A stretch of 64,000 nt of DNA. It comes from Candidatus Poribacteria bacterium (GTDB taxonomy: Bacteria; Poribacteria; WGA-4E; WGA-3G). The notes below the pieces were generated by a model. The model made no database searches. It saw nothing but the letters and a program-made list of their open reading frames with translations, and was not told the DNA's origin. Made by a program: the position numbers and the translations under genes. Position 1 is the first letter of the stretch. Every line of letters starts with the position of its first letter. This document shows positions 35,520 through 44,264 of this stretch, one piece after another. The DNA is taken from NCBI GenBank assembly GCA_022821065.1, contig JAJEEK010000027.1:59733-123732 (forward strand), written 5' to 3'.

Positions 35520-35640
35520 AGGACTTACGCATGATGCTCTTTTGTACCACAAACTTCATAGTTTGTGCTATCAGAACGCCGTGTTTACAGAAAAATCTCA
35601 TCTAATAGAACCGACTACTGCCAAAATTGCGTAAGTCCTG
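35520..35640. repeat. 120-bp AGGACTTACGCA palindromic repeat, copy 3
   Basis: Both 12-13 bp ends are intact (AGGACTTACGCA and TTGCGTAAGTCCT), and the inner TACCACAAACTTCATAGTTTGTG is preserved. It lies between the slipin terminator and the duplicated membrane protein. The remaining 35641-35797 contains no gene. Confidence 0.9.
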
Positions 35641-35797
35641 CTTCTTATCAACACACCGAAATCTTACCGCGCCAAGCCATCGAATCACACCTTCACTGCA
35701 AGACTTGTAACCCCATCTATCCCTTTTCGTATAAGGTAATAGCGAATTTCACAACATCTTATCCCACATCTATATTTTTGCATTCGGAGCGTCAAAA

Positions 35798-36640
35798 ATG
35801 AATAGACTCAGTCGATACACGCAATTTATGATCCCCTTAGGTGGCATTATCGTCATTATTAGTTTTTTTGTGCCGTGGTTGCAAATAGGTGGACATAGTG
35901 TCGAAATCACTTCAGGCTTTGGACTTGCTCGAAACAGATTGCTGCTTGCGATTGCCTTCATTTCGAGTCTCGTAATTACCTGTGTGAGTCTCTATACACT
36001 CATCCGACGAACACCTTGGAAAGCCAGGGCACTGATTCTTGTAGGTACCGGTATCGGACTCGCGATGCTTTTACCGGAGTATCTTAATTTCATGAAAATG
36101 GCACAAAAGGTTCATCTTGCGGTCAACTTCGGTTTTTGGAGCGCAGCGATCGGATTCTTGATTGCCACCGTAGGTGCATTTTTGACAAGAACAGAATCGG
36201 AAGAACAATTGAGTGTCTCTGTTGAAGAAGAACAGTTATGGTCTATTGTACATATAGGCGGATTTTTCGCGCTCATTTGCTTCTTCATACCGTGGGATGG
36301 CATCGGTGATGGTATTGACTTCTCAGGCATTGACCTTGCGAAGTGGAATCCGCTCATCACGATTGCCTTAATCGCGAGTGCTGTGATCGTTGGTGTGAGT
36401 TTCTACATGTTTGCACAAGGAACGCTCTGGAAAGCCCGACTTCCTGTTTTTGTGAGTATCGGCATCGGCATTGGTGTCCTTTTATCCTACTCTATTAATT
36501 ATTTCAAGCTTAATAGCGGACAGGAAATAGGTGTCAGTGCGAATACACTTGAGTTTGGGTTGTGGGGTACAGTTCTCGGATTTGTGGTTGCCGCGGTTGG
36601 TGTATTCTTAATTCAGACGAAAATACAAACAGGCAGGTAG
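35798..36640 (+). CDS. Membrane protein with two tandem four-helix repeats
   Basis: The 280 residues are two homologous halves (about 1-140 and 141-280). Each has a helix with ISFFVPWLQIG or ICFFIPWDGIG, a helix beginning LLLAIAFISSLVITCVSLY or PLITIALIASAVIVGVSFY, a TPWKAR or TLWKAR loop and a closing GFWSAAIGFLIATVGAFL or GLWGTVLGFVVAAVGVFL. This gives eight membrane segments in all. No transporter or enzyme motif was recognised. Internal duplication and the hydrophobic plan suggest a small transporter or an integral envelope protein. Confidence 0.68.
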   Translation: MNRLSRYTQFMIPLGGIIVIISFFVPWLQIGGHSVEITSGFGLARNRLLLAIAFISSLVITCVSLYTLIRRTPWKARALILVGTGIGLAMLLPEYLNFMKMAQKVHLAVNFGFWSAAIGFLIATVGAFLTRTESEEQLSVSVEEEQLWSIVHIGGFFALICFFIPWDGIGDGIDFSGIDLAKWNPLITIALIASAVIVGVSFYMFAQGTLWKARLPVFVSIGIGIGVLLSYSINYFKLNSGQEIGVSANTLEFGLWGTVLGFVVAAVGVFLIQTKIQTGR

Positions 36641-36659
36641 AAATCGCTACCAACTCAAA

Positions 36660-36830
36660 CAGAAAACCGAGAGAATCCAACGTTTTTGCAGTTTCCGGGC
36701 TCCTGAGGGGTTCAAGTTGGGTTTCACTCCGTTTTTGAGTGTATCCGATAACTATTGGATTTAGGGGCATTTGGCACACACATCTTCCTTCTCAGTTCCG
36801 TTCAACCCAACCTACCGGAGCTTCAACGCT
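36660..36830. repeat. Degraded copy of the GTAGGTTGGGTTGA element
   Basis: CCGTTCAACCCAACCTAC at the right edge and GTTGGGTTTCACTCC inside match the element at 60158-60381. The left inverted end is not preserved. It is the main content of the 385-bp gap after the membrane protein, together with the next repeat. Confidence 0.55.
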
Positions 36831-36862
36831 GAAGAGGGTTTTGAAGGTTTCGAGGTTTCCGC

Positions 36863-36950
36863 GTAGGGTCCGGTTCGGTTGAAAACCGAACCTACCGGGC
36901 CTGGGGGTCCAAAATTGAAAAAAAACCGAGAACTAAACCGCTCTGGATAA
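36863..36950. repeat. GGTTCGGTT hairpin repeat, copy 1
   Basis: CCGGTTCGGTT-GAA-AACCGAACC stem-loop is followed by TACCGGGCCTGGGGGTCCAAAATTG and an AACCGAGAACTAAACC tail. Related copies are at 53099-53178 and 63274-63358. Confidence 0.8.
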
Positions 36951-36963
36951 CTAATAAAAAAGA

Positions 36964-36992
36964 TTGACTTCTCATGTAGAATAGGATATGAT
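36964..36992 (+). promoter_or_regulatory. Promoter for the sulfatase operon
   Basis: TTGACT (36964-36969) and TATGAT (36987-36992) are 17 bp apart. The predicted start is about 27 nt before the TTG start codon at 37026. Confidence 0.55.
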
Positions 36993-37025
36993 AAAGCAAA
37001 TTGTAAATACAAAGGAGCCACAATT

Positions 37026-38423
37026 TTGAGCAGACCCAATATCCTATTTATCATGTCCGACGACCATGCGTCACACGCGATTAGCAGCTACGGAAGTCGG
37101 ATTAATCAAACACCGCACCTTGACCGTATCGCAGACGGGGGCATGGTTCTCCAAAACTGTTTCTGTGTCAACTCCATCTGTACACCGAGCCGTGCGAACA
37201 TTCTGACCGGCAAACACAGCCATCTTAATGGTGTCAAGACCTTAGGCGACAATTTTGATGGCAGGAGACCGAGCGTCGCGAAGATGCTACAGGCGGATGG
37301 CTATCAGACCGCGATGGTCGGGAAATGGCACCTCGGACACGGTGGAAACGCCGATCCTACAGGCTTTGATTACTGGAACGTTTTGCCCGGACAAGGACTC
37401 TATCACGATCCGGTGATGCTTGAACCGCACGGAAGAACAACACATAAAGGTTATGCCACCGACATCATCACCGATTTCTCGCTGGACTGGCTGCAGAACC
37501 GTGACCGCGACCGCCCGTTCTTTATGATGTGCCATCACAAGGCACCGCATCGTCCATGGGATTCCGATGATAAGCACGCAGACATGTTTGAGGACGGCGA
37601 TGTTCCAATGCCGGACAATTTTTTCGACGACTACGCGAACCGTTCAAATGCCGCGAGAGAAGCGAAAATGCGTGTCTTCGGAGACATGAGCGAAAGGGAC
37701 CTCAAAATTGATAAACTCGGACCACCACCAGAGGGTTTATCCGATGAAGAACAAGCGAACTGGAACTATCAGCGATATATCAAAGAATATCTCCGCTGCG
37801 TCGCCTCAATTGATGACAATGTCGGACGAATGCTCGACTACCTCGACGAAGACGGCATCGCCGATGATACAATCGTTATCTATACTTCTGACCAAGGGTT
37901 CTTCTTAGGTGATCACGGTTGGTACGACAAACGGTTCATGTATGAGGAATCTTTACGGATGCCGTTCCTTATCCGCTATCCACGCGAGATTCAACCCGGC
38001 AGTTCATCCGATGCAATGGCACTCAATATCGACTTCGCAGAGACTTGGCTCGACTACGCCGGATTACCGATTCCTGACGACATGCAAGGTACGAGCCTAC
38101 GTCCAATCCTCAACGGCGAGACCCCAGATGACTGGCGCACGTCTATGTATTACCGTTATTGGATGCACCTCTCACATCACTATGTCGGGGCACACTACGG
38201 GGTCCGGACGGATCGCTATAAACTGATTTACTATTACGGCGAGGCGCTCGGCACCACCGGATCCATCGATGAATCGAAAGAACCCGAATGGGAACTCTTT
38301 GATCTGGAGAAAGACCCGAACGAGATGTGCAGCGTCTACGACAATCCGGCTTACGCAGATATCGTTACCGAATTGACAGAAGAGTTATATCGACTCAAAG
38401 CAGAAGCAGGGGACGAAGAGTAG
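37026..38423 (+). CDS. Sulfatase (formylglycine-dependent, CTPSR motif)
   Basis: The start is TTG 37026 after AAAGGAG, giving 465 residues with no signal peptide. SDD (12-13) supplies metal ligands, ICTPSR gives the CxPxR site whose Cys (C52) is oxidised to formylglycine, and MVGKWHLGH, HKAPHRPW and SDQGFFLGDHGWYDKR are the remaining active-site blocks. It resembles N-acetylglucosamine-6-sulfatase or heparan-type exo-sulfatases. The absence of a signal implies cytoplasmic action on imported sugars, or a missed upstream start. It leads a run with the mannonate dehydratase-like and PQQ-propeller genes. Confidence 0.9.
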   Translation: MSRPNILFIMSDDHASHAISSYGSRINQTPHLDRIADGGMVLQNCFCVNSICTPSRANILTGKHSHLNGVKTLGDNFDGRRPSVAKMLQADGYQTAMVGKWHLGHGGNADPTGFDYWNVLPGQGLYHDPVMLEPHGRTTHKGYATDIITDFSLDWLQNRDRDRPFFMMCHHKAPHRPWDSDDKHADMFEDGDVPMPDNFFDDYANRSNAAREAKMRVFGDMSERDLKIDKLGPPPEGLSDEEQANWNYQRYIKEYLRCVASIDDNVGRMLDYLDEDGIADDTIVIYTSDQGFFLGDHGWYDKRFMYEESLRMPFLIRYPREIQPGSSSDAMALNIDFAETWLDYAGLPIPDDMQGTSLRPILNGETPDDWRTSMYYRYWMHLSHHYVGAHYGVRTDRYKLIYYYGEALGTTGSIDESKEPEWELFDLEKDPNEMCSVYDNPAYADIVTELTEELYRLKAEAGDEE

Positions 38424-38431
38424 TTATTAGC

Positions 38432-38461
38432 CATCAGCCGTCAGCCGTCAGCAGTCAGCCA
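38432..38461 (+). repeat. Short tandem GTCAGCC-type repeat
   Basis: CCATCAGCCGTCAGCCGTCAGCAGTCAGCC is a run of 7-base units between the sulfatase and mannonate dehydratase-like genes. A TATAAT follows at about 38467. Confidence 0.6.
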
Positions 38462-38528
38462 GAGGGTATAATTTCATCAGAAATCTCTTTGCTGAAAGCC
38501 GATAGCCACTAACAAATGGAGGCACAAA

Positions 38529-39548
38529 ATGGCAGATCAGAGTCCACTCCGCAATATTGAACCCGGCATGAAAGTTACGGCACAGATGTCGCCGGAACCG
38601 AGTGAAGCAGACTTACAGTTCGCTAAACAGATGGACGTTGATTATGTTGTCCTCTGGACGAACGGTGAGAATGCGAACTACGACTATTTCATGAGCCGTC
38701 GCGAGATTTTTGAGAACGCGGGACTCAAAATTTATGGGTTCGGCAACAGCGATGTCCACAATCAGGATGCGATCGTGCTGAACTTGGAGAACCGCGACGC
38801 GAAGGTCGAACAGTACAAGCGGTACATCCGTGATCTCGGCAGAGCGGGGATTCCGTATACAACCTACGCGCACATGGGTAATGGTATCTGGAGTACCGAA
38901 CGCGAGACGACGCGTGGCGGTGCCAGCGCGCGAGGATTCAACCTTGAAACCGCACAAGCGGGACACTGGGGTGGCAATCAATATAAAATGCCGCTCTCAC
39001 ACGGTCGCGAATACTCCGAAGAGGAACTCTGGGACAATTACACCTACTTCATCAAGCAGGCGGCACCTGTCGCTGAGGAGGCAGGTGTGATGATCGGTAT
39101 CCATCCCGACGATCCACCGGCACTGAATCTTGCGGGGATTCCGAGATGTATTTTCAGCAGTTTTGAAGGCTACAAGCGTGCACTCGAAATCGCCGATAGC
39201 CCAAACGTGGGTATGTGTTTCTGTGTCGGTTGCTGGTTAGAAGGCGGCGACCTAATGGGCAAAGATGTCATCGAATCCATCCGCTATTTCGGTGAACGGG
39301 ACAAGATTTTCAAAGTCCATTTCCGCAATGTCGATCAACCGCTCCCGCATTTCGTCGAGACCTTCGTCGATAACGGCTATCAGGATATGTACCATGTGGC
39401 GAGAGCACTCCGTGAAGTGGATTTCAACGGCGTGCTAATCCCGGATCACATTCCGAGCATGGCGGGTGACCACCGCGTCGGGACGGCTTATACGATCGCC
39501 TATATGAACGCACTTGTGAAACGTGCCAACGAGGAGATCGCGGCGTGA
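38529..39548 (+). CDS. Mannonate dehydratase (UxuA)-like TIM-barrel enzyme
   Basis: This 339-residue protein has the family pattern MADQSPLRNIEPGMKVTAQ at the start, DVDYVVLWT, PYTTYAHMGNGIW, GVMIGIHPDDPP, GIPRCIFSSFEGY and FKVHFRNVDQPLPHF, with His/Cys/Asp metal ligands in HPDD, C and HFRN. UxuA converts D-mannonate to 2-keto-3-deoxygluconate (KDG). KDG kinase is encoded at 58074, which would form a hexuronate route. The ATG is 7 bp after GGAGG. Its TGA overlaps the GTG of the next gene. Confidence 0.8.
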   Translation: MADQSPLRNIEPGMKVTAQMSPEPSEADLQFAKQMDVDYVVLWTNGENANYDYFMSRREIFENAGLKIYGFGNSDVHNQDAIVLNLENRDAKVEQYKRYIRDLGRAGIPYTTYAHMGNGIWSTERETTRGGASARGFNLETAQAGHWGGNQYKMPLSHGREYSEEELWDNYTYFIKQAAPVAEEAGVMIGIHPDDPPALNLAGIPRCIFSSFEGYKRALEIADSPNVGMCFCVGCWLEGGDLMGKDVIESIRYFGERDKIFKVHFRNVDQPLPHFVETFVDNGYQDMYHVARALREVDFNGVLIPDHIPSMAGDHRVGTAYTIAYMNALVKRANEEIAA

Positions 39549-40879
39549 AGACATTCGCGCGCGTTTCCTTGCTGTTCCTGATTTTCTCATTTATTGGGAG
39601 CGTAGAAACGTTTGCTGGCGATTGGAACGACTTTCTCGGTCCAGAACGGAACGGCAAATCGCTGGAAAAGATAGACATCCTTCCGTGGGAAAAAACGGGT
39701 CCACCGATCGTCTGGCATAAGCAGATTGGGACGAGCTACGGGGCACCTACCGTCGCCAACGGACGGGTGTTTATCTTCGCACGTCACGGCGATATGGCGC
39801 GGCTCACCTGTATGGAAAGCACGACTGGCGACGAACTCTGGCGGTTTGAATACCCGACAGACTACGAAGATATGTACGGCTACAACAACGGACCGAGATG
39901 CTGTCCGGTTGTTGATGCTGACCGCGTCTATATTTTTGGTGCTGAAGGCGTGCTGCACTGCGTCCGTGTCTCAGACGGCGAAGCGTTGTGGCAGGTTGAC
40001 ACCACTGCGGAGTTTCACGTCGCACAAAATTTCTTCGGGGTCGCTTCGACTCCGGCTGTTGAAGGCGAGCTGCTCATCGTCCAGATAGGCGGCTCACCAC
40101 CCGGCAGTCCGAAGGATATTTGGGCTGCGAACGGCAAACCTGCCCCAAACCGGAGCGGTATCGTCGCTTTTAACAAATATACAGGTGAGGTTGTTTACCA
40201 GATCGCAGATGAACTTGCGAGTTATGCGAGTCCCGTCTTTAGCACCATTGATGGACGACGTTGGGGATTCGCGTTTCTCCGTGGCGGCCTCGTCGGTTTT
40301 GAACCGGCATTGGGTGAAATAGATTTCCACTATCCGTGGCGGCATCGTAAGATCGAATCCGTCAACGCATCGAGTCCGGTTATTGCTGGTGATAAAGTTT
40401 TTATCAGTGAGTCGTACGGTATTGGGAGTTCGGTCCTCAGGGTCCATCCCGGTGGTTATGAGATCGTTTGGAAAGATCGTGCTTTGCGCCGGAACAAGTC
40501 GCTTGCGTTGCACTGGAACACCGCCGTCCATCATAACGGGTATCTTTACGCTTGTAGCGGACAACACCCGAACGGTGCCGAACTCCGTTGTGTGGAACTC
40601 AAAACGGGTAAAGTTGCATGGTCGCAACGCGTTGACGAACGCGCCTCGCTGCTCTGGGTGAACGACTCTTTTATTTATCTCGGCGAGTACGGACGTTTGA
40701 TGTTACTCAAATGCACGCCAGAGAAATTAGAGGTAATTTCACAGGTCCCCTCACTCAGAGACGAAAACGGTAAGCAGTTAGTGAAATATCCGGCTTGGGC
40801 GGCACCCGTATTAGCAGACGGCTATCTCTATATCCGCGGCAAAGATCGCCTCGTCTGCTTTGACCTACGTTCAAATTAA
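39545..40879 (+). CDS. Secreted PQQ-like beta-propeller protein
   Basis: The GTG start overlaps the stop of the mannonate dehydratase-like gene (GTGA). The 444 residues begin with a signal peptide (LLFLIFSFIGSVETFA), followed by DWNDFLGPERNGKS and WSG-type blades: TPAVEGELLIVQIGG, ESTTGDELWRFEYP and VSDGEALWQVDTT. Such WD-like PQQ-fold propellers occur in many diderm outer proteins and often have no bound PQQ. The role in the operon is unclear. A 120-bp repeat lies directly after it. Confidence 0.82.
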   Translation: MKTFARVSLLFLIFSFIGSVETFAGDWNDFLGPERNGKSLEKIDILPWEKTGPPIVWHKQIGTSYGAPTVANGRVFIFARHGDMARLTCMESTTGDELWRFEYPTDYEDMYGYNNGPRCCPVVDADRVYIFGAEGVLHCVRVSDGEALWQVDTTAEFHVAQNFFGVASTPAVEGELLIVQIGGSPPGSPKDIWAANGKPAPNRSGIVAFNKYTGEVVYQIADELASYASPVFSTIDGRRWGFAFLRGGLVGFEPALGEIDFHYPWRHRKIESVNASSPVIAGDKVFISESYGIGSSVLRVHPGGYEIVWKDRALRRNKSLALHWNTAVHHNGYLYACSGQHPNGAELRCVELKTGKVAWSQRVDERASLLWVNDSFIYLGEYGRLMLLKCTPEKLEVISQVPSLRDENGKQLVKYPAWAAPVLADGYLYIRGKDRLVCFDLRSN

Positions 40880-40880
40880 T

Positions 40881-41000
40881 AGAACTTACGCATACTTCTC
40901 TTTATGTACCACAAACTGTTAGTTTGTGTCTCAAAAACGCTAGGTTTTACGAAGAATTTCATCTAACAGAACGGTTTACGCTCCAAATTGCGTAAGTCCT
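40881..41000. repeat. 120-bp palindromic repeat, copy 4
   Basis: The ends are AGAACTTACGCA and TTGCGTAAGTCCT, with one mismatch in the left end. The inner TACCACAAACTGTTAGTTTGTG is kept. It separates convergent genes: one base after the PQQ-propeller stop and 13 bp before the end of the sialidase-like gene. Confidence 0.88.
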
Positions 41001-41013
41001 GATTAACAGAAAA

Positions 41014-42102
41014 TTACGGTTTCCACAACGTCGCCTCGATAAACCGCTCACCGTCCGGCTCCTCATCAAAATAGTAGACGGTTACCACAGTCCCATCAGG
41101 ACGTTGGACAGTGCGGGGGTAACCGATGTCGTGGTCGCCGCCGTTATCGCGTAAGACGATCTCCTCACCCCAACGCTTACCGGCATCGTTGCTCAACTTC
41201 GCACACATTCGGTGCGGTGCATCCCGATAGCCGTAGATAAGACAGAGTCTACCGTCATGTAGGAGCGTCAGCGTCGGTGGGTTCCCGCCACTTCCGGTAT
41301 CTTCCACCGGTCGATTCTTATGATTCCAGGTTTGTCCATTATCATCAGAACCGTAGAGGTCAATCCAGTTTTGTCGCTCTGCCCAGTCCGACCCTGATTT
41401 GTTCCCGCCTCCGCGACACCGGACGGCGACTAAAATCTGTGACGCTGATAGCCGAACACTTGCAGGCATAATCGCGAATCCTTCAGGTTCCGGTCCGATC
41501 TGAGACAGCAGCGAGAACGATTCACCACCATCGGTTGTCTTCGCGCAGAAAACCAAACCTTCTTCACCGTTTGATTTTGAGGCAGTCAGGAACACCAAGC
41601 ATTCATCTGAATTTGAGACCAGGTAGTCTGTGCGTGCTGCGATGCCGGTGTATCCGAACATCGGAAGTTTGAAGGGGCCGTCCCAACTATTGCACCGATC
41701 TGTAGAGGTATAAAACCATGAGTAGGCACCAGCTCTCAGTCCAGACCTGCTGCACATCATCGCGAAATCGGGATGTGCAAGATCGACACGGTTGGGTGTC
41801 TCGTATGAAGCCGCCGCTTCCAACCGATGCCGTTCTTCGACATGTTCATCTGCGGAGAGTGTGCCTCTTGCAGGGAGCGTACACGGCGTTTCCGAGACCT
41901 GCCACGTCTCACCACCATCTAAACTGCGTCCTTGCATCCCTACAAAGGGCCTATCTCGGTCGCGACGGTGGAACCCCGCATCCGATTTGTGATACCCAAC
42001 AGTAAACCCGACAACGATCTCGTTGCCCCATGCCCAAATACCGTAATTCGCTGGCCAGCCAGCAAATCTGCCCGGTTCACGATAAATTGTAACTTGTTGC
42101 AT
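41014..42102 (-). CDS. BNR/Asp-box (sialidase-like) beta-propeller protein
   Basis: The 362 residues contain five Asp-box motifs of the SxDxGxxW type: SLDGGETW, TTDGGESF, GSDDNGQTW, SNDAGKRW, plus a weaker STDRCNSW. These sit between propeller strands and match exo-sialidase or neuraminidase superfamily proteins. RIP-type Arg residues of true sialidases cannot be placed with confidence, so it may be a glycan-binding or hydrolase relative. There is no signal peptide in the called start. It is transcribed alone on the minus strand. Confidence 0.78.
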   Translation of the reverse strand: MQQVTIYREPGRFAGWPANYGIWAWGNEIVVGFTVGYHKSDAGFHRRDRDRPFVGMQGRSLDGGETWQVSETPCTLPARGTLSADEHVEERHRLEAAASYETPNRVDLAHPDFAMMCSRSGLRAGAYSWFYTSTDRCNSWDGPFKLPMFGYTGIAARTDYLVSNSDECLVFLTASKSNGEEGLVFCAKTTDGGESFSLLSQIGPEPEGFAIMPASVRLSASQILVAVRCRGGGNKSGSDWAERQNWIDLYGSDDNGQTWNHKNRPVEDTGSGGNPPTLTLLHDGRLCLIYGYRDAPHRMCAKLSNDAGKRWGEEIVLRDNGGDHDIGYPRTVQRPDGTVVTVYYFDEEPDGERFIEATLWKP

Positions 42103-42181
42103 ACTTGTTTCGGTTCCTCGTTTCTAACTGAATATTTTTTGCACAGTATAACACCAACCCTGCTTTTTCTCTATGAAAAAC

Positions 42182-42210
42182 TTGACTTTTTTTTCGAGTA
42201 GCGTTAACAT
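42182..42210 (+). promoter_or_regulatory. Probable promoter for the TPR-SUMF1-UnbV run
   Basis: TTGACT (42182-42187) and TAACAT (42205-42210) are 17 bp apart. The predicted start is 30-40 nt before the TPR gene. Confidence 0.4.
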
Positions 42211-42250
42211 TTAAACAATGTTCTTTGTTTGATCTAAACACACGAAATTT

Positions 42251-43441
42251 TTGGATAACCGAATGCGAAATTTGCTAACAACCGCTATCATTCTCTGGTT
42301 CTGCATGCCGTTCTTTAATGTTGTTGCTGAGAAAGGTAACGACCATAGCCGATATGTCCAGCATGTAGAACAGGGGTTCGACTTCATGTTCCAAGGGAAC
42401 AATCAGAAGGCTATCTCTGAATTTGAAGCCGCACTGACACTCGAGCCCGATCACGCTGAAGTGCTCCACTATCTCGGTATGGCATACACACAAGAACAAT
42501 TCTGGAACCAAGCCGCAGAGAGTTACCAACGTTCTTTAGCACTAATGCCGGACAATATCGAGGCACTCTATTCGCTCGGTGTTGTCTATTTCAGGCTCGA
42601 TAAATGGGCGGATGCAGTGCCGGTATTACAACGTGTCGTCGAACTTTCACCGCAACATGCACGCGGCTACGAAGTCCTCGGCAAGTCGTTTGTAAAACTC
42701 CGCCAATACGCAGCGGCAGTCCCGATTTTAACGAAAGCACTCAAATTGAAACCGCAAGCGGCGGGGACGTATTATGAACTCGGCACGGCACAACTTAATT
42801 TAAAAGAATACACCGCAGCGATTGAAAACTTCAAACAGGCACTTGCATTCGGACCGGGACGTTACGCGGAACCGCACTACGGACTCGGAACAGCGTACCT
42901 CCGCTTGGGCGACCGTGAGAAGAGTAGAGCTGAGATGCAAATTTATCAGCAGTTACAAAAGGAATACGCCGAATACGAACGCCTCACGCGTCTGACACGC
43001 GCAGAACCGAAGAATCTCGAAGCGTGGACAGGATTAGCGACCGCCTTTATGACCCAGCAAAACTATGGCAAAGCCGTCCAAGCGTTTCAGCGGTGTATTG
43101 AGCTCGCCCCGAACGATGCCAACTTTCATCACGGTTTAAGCCGCGCTTTCATGAATCTAAATTACCCTAAACATGCCGCACAAGCCGTTAAAAGAGCCAT
43201 TCAGTTGCGTCCGAACGAAGCGATCCTTTACAACACCCTCGGTAGTACGTATGCGATGCAAGGGGACCCGCAAAATGCACTTGTAGCCTTCCAAAAAGCG
43301 GTTGAACTTGACGGTGAGCAACCGTACTATCATCTTAACCTTTCAAAATTATATCAGAGTCTCGGTAACCAGAAACTCGCGCAGGAGCACTACCGCGCTT
43401 ATGAACACTTTTTATTGGAACAGAAACCAAAACAGAAATAG
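42251..43441 (+). CDS. Secreted tetratricopeptide-repeat protein
   Basis: The ORF runs from TTG 42251; ATG 42263 is equally likely. The roughly 392-396 residues have an N-terminal signal (LLTTAIILWFCMPFFNVVA) and about ten TPR units such as AISEFEAALTLEPDHAEVLHYLG, AAESYQRSLALMPDNIEALY and ALVAFQKAVELDGEQPYYHL. TPR arrays are protein-docking surfaces. It is followed after 14 bp by the SUMF1-type gene and after that by the UnbV gene, so it may scaffold an outer complex. Confidence 0.82.
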   Translation: MDNRMRNLLTTAIILWFCMPFFNVVAEKGNDHSRYVQHVEQGFDFMFQGNNQKAISEFEAALTLEPDHAEVLHYLGMAYTQEQFWNQAAESYQRSLALMPDNIEALYSLGVVYFRLDKWADAVPVLQRVVELSPQHARGYEVLGKSFVKLRQYAAAVPILTKALKLKPQAAGTYYELGTAQLNLKEYTAAIENFKQALAFGPGRYAEPHYGLGTAYLRLGDREKSRAEMQIYQQLQKEYAEYERLTRLTRAEPKNLEAWTGLATAFMTQQNYGKAVQAFQRCIELAPNDANFHHGLSRAFMNLNYPKHAAQAVKRAIQLRPNEAILYNTLGSTYAMQGDPQNALVAFQKAVELDGEQPYYHLNLSKLYQSLGNQKLAQEHYRAYEHFLLEQKPKQK

Positions 43442-43454
43442 TCCGCTCAGTATT

Positions 43455-44255
43455 ATGGCATGGGGTTTTTCTATTCTCCTTTTTAGCGTTATGGTTTGTG
43501 CGTATGCAGAAGCTGCGGAGGAGATGCTCCTAATCCCCGCTGGCACGTTTACGATGGGGAGCAATAACCGCGCCGCTGATGAGAAACCGAAGCATAAGGT
43601 CTATCTTGATGCCTATTATATCGGCAAATATGAGGTCACAAACGCCGAGTACTACGAATTTTGGAAACAGCAAACCGATGCTGCGCGGACACCCGAAAAC
43701 TTTACGCATCTCCCACAGATTGGCGACTGGCCTGCACGCGCGGAACAGTTTCCGAACTATCCGGTCGTTGGTGTTTCGTGGCACGATGCGAACGCTTATG
43801 CTGCGTGGAAAGGGATGCGACTGCCAACCGAAGCGGAGTGGGAAAAGGCAGCGCGCGGTTACACCGATAGGGTATGGCCCTGGGGCAACGCGGTCGAACC
43901 GTATGCGAATACCGATGCCGACGATGACGGCTACCAGAATCGACTTGCACCCGTCGGCAGCTTTCCGAAAGGTAAAAGTTATTACGGCGTGATGGACATG
44001 GCAGGGAACGTTTGGGAATGGACAGCGGATTGGTATAGCGATGTCTATTACGGGTACAGTTCGCGAGCAGTGAAACGTCCGAAGATGAACCCTACAGGAC
44101 CAGATGTCGGGAGTTGGCGCGTCATACGCGGCGGCTCTTGGATTGACAAAATTGCTCGATGCAGCACGACGTTCCGGTTCTATCTCTACCCCAATCTGAA
44201 AACCTCATTTGTCGGGTTTCGACTGGCAAAAACCGCAGAAAAAGCAGAAAAATAA
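43455..44255 (+). CDS. SUMF1/FGE-fold protein, apparently non-catalytic
   Basis: ATG 43455 gives a signal peptide (FSILLFSVMVCAYA) and 266 residues; ATG 43401, inside the TPR gene, is an alternative. It has LIPAGTFTMGS, KYEVTNAEYYEFW, PVVGVSWHDANAYAAWKGMRLPTEAEWEKAARG, MDMAGNVWEWTADWY and VIRGGSW, the order of formylglycine-generating-enzyme-fold domains. The FGE active-site pair is usually C-x4-C just after GGS[FW]; here the first Cys position is Asp (GGSWIDKIARC) and only the second Cys remains. It may bind rather than oxidise sulfatases. Confidence 0.82.
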   Translation: MAWGFSILLFSVMVCAYAEAAEEMLLIPAGTFTMGSNNRAADEKPKHKVYLDAYYIGKYEVTNAEYYEFWKQQTDAARTPENFTHLPQIGDWPARAEQFPNYPVVGVSWHDANAYAAWKGMRLPTEAEWEKAARGYTDRVWPWGNAVEPYANTDADDDGYQNRLAPVGSFPKGKSYYGVMDMAGNVWEWTADWYSDVYYGYSSRAVKRPKMNPTGPDVGSWRVIRGGSWIDKIARCSTTFRFYLYPNLKTSFVGFRLAKTAEKAEK

Positions 44256-44264
44256 CCGTACACG

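Noticed and set aside
38432-38461. Short CRISPR-like repeat run
   Set aside because: The units are 7 bases long without spacers, so it is a simple tandem repeat.
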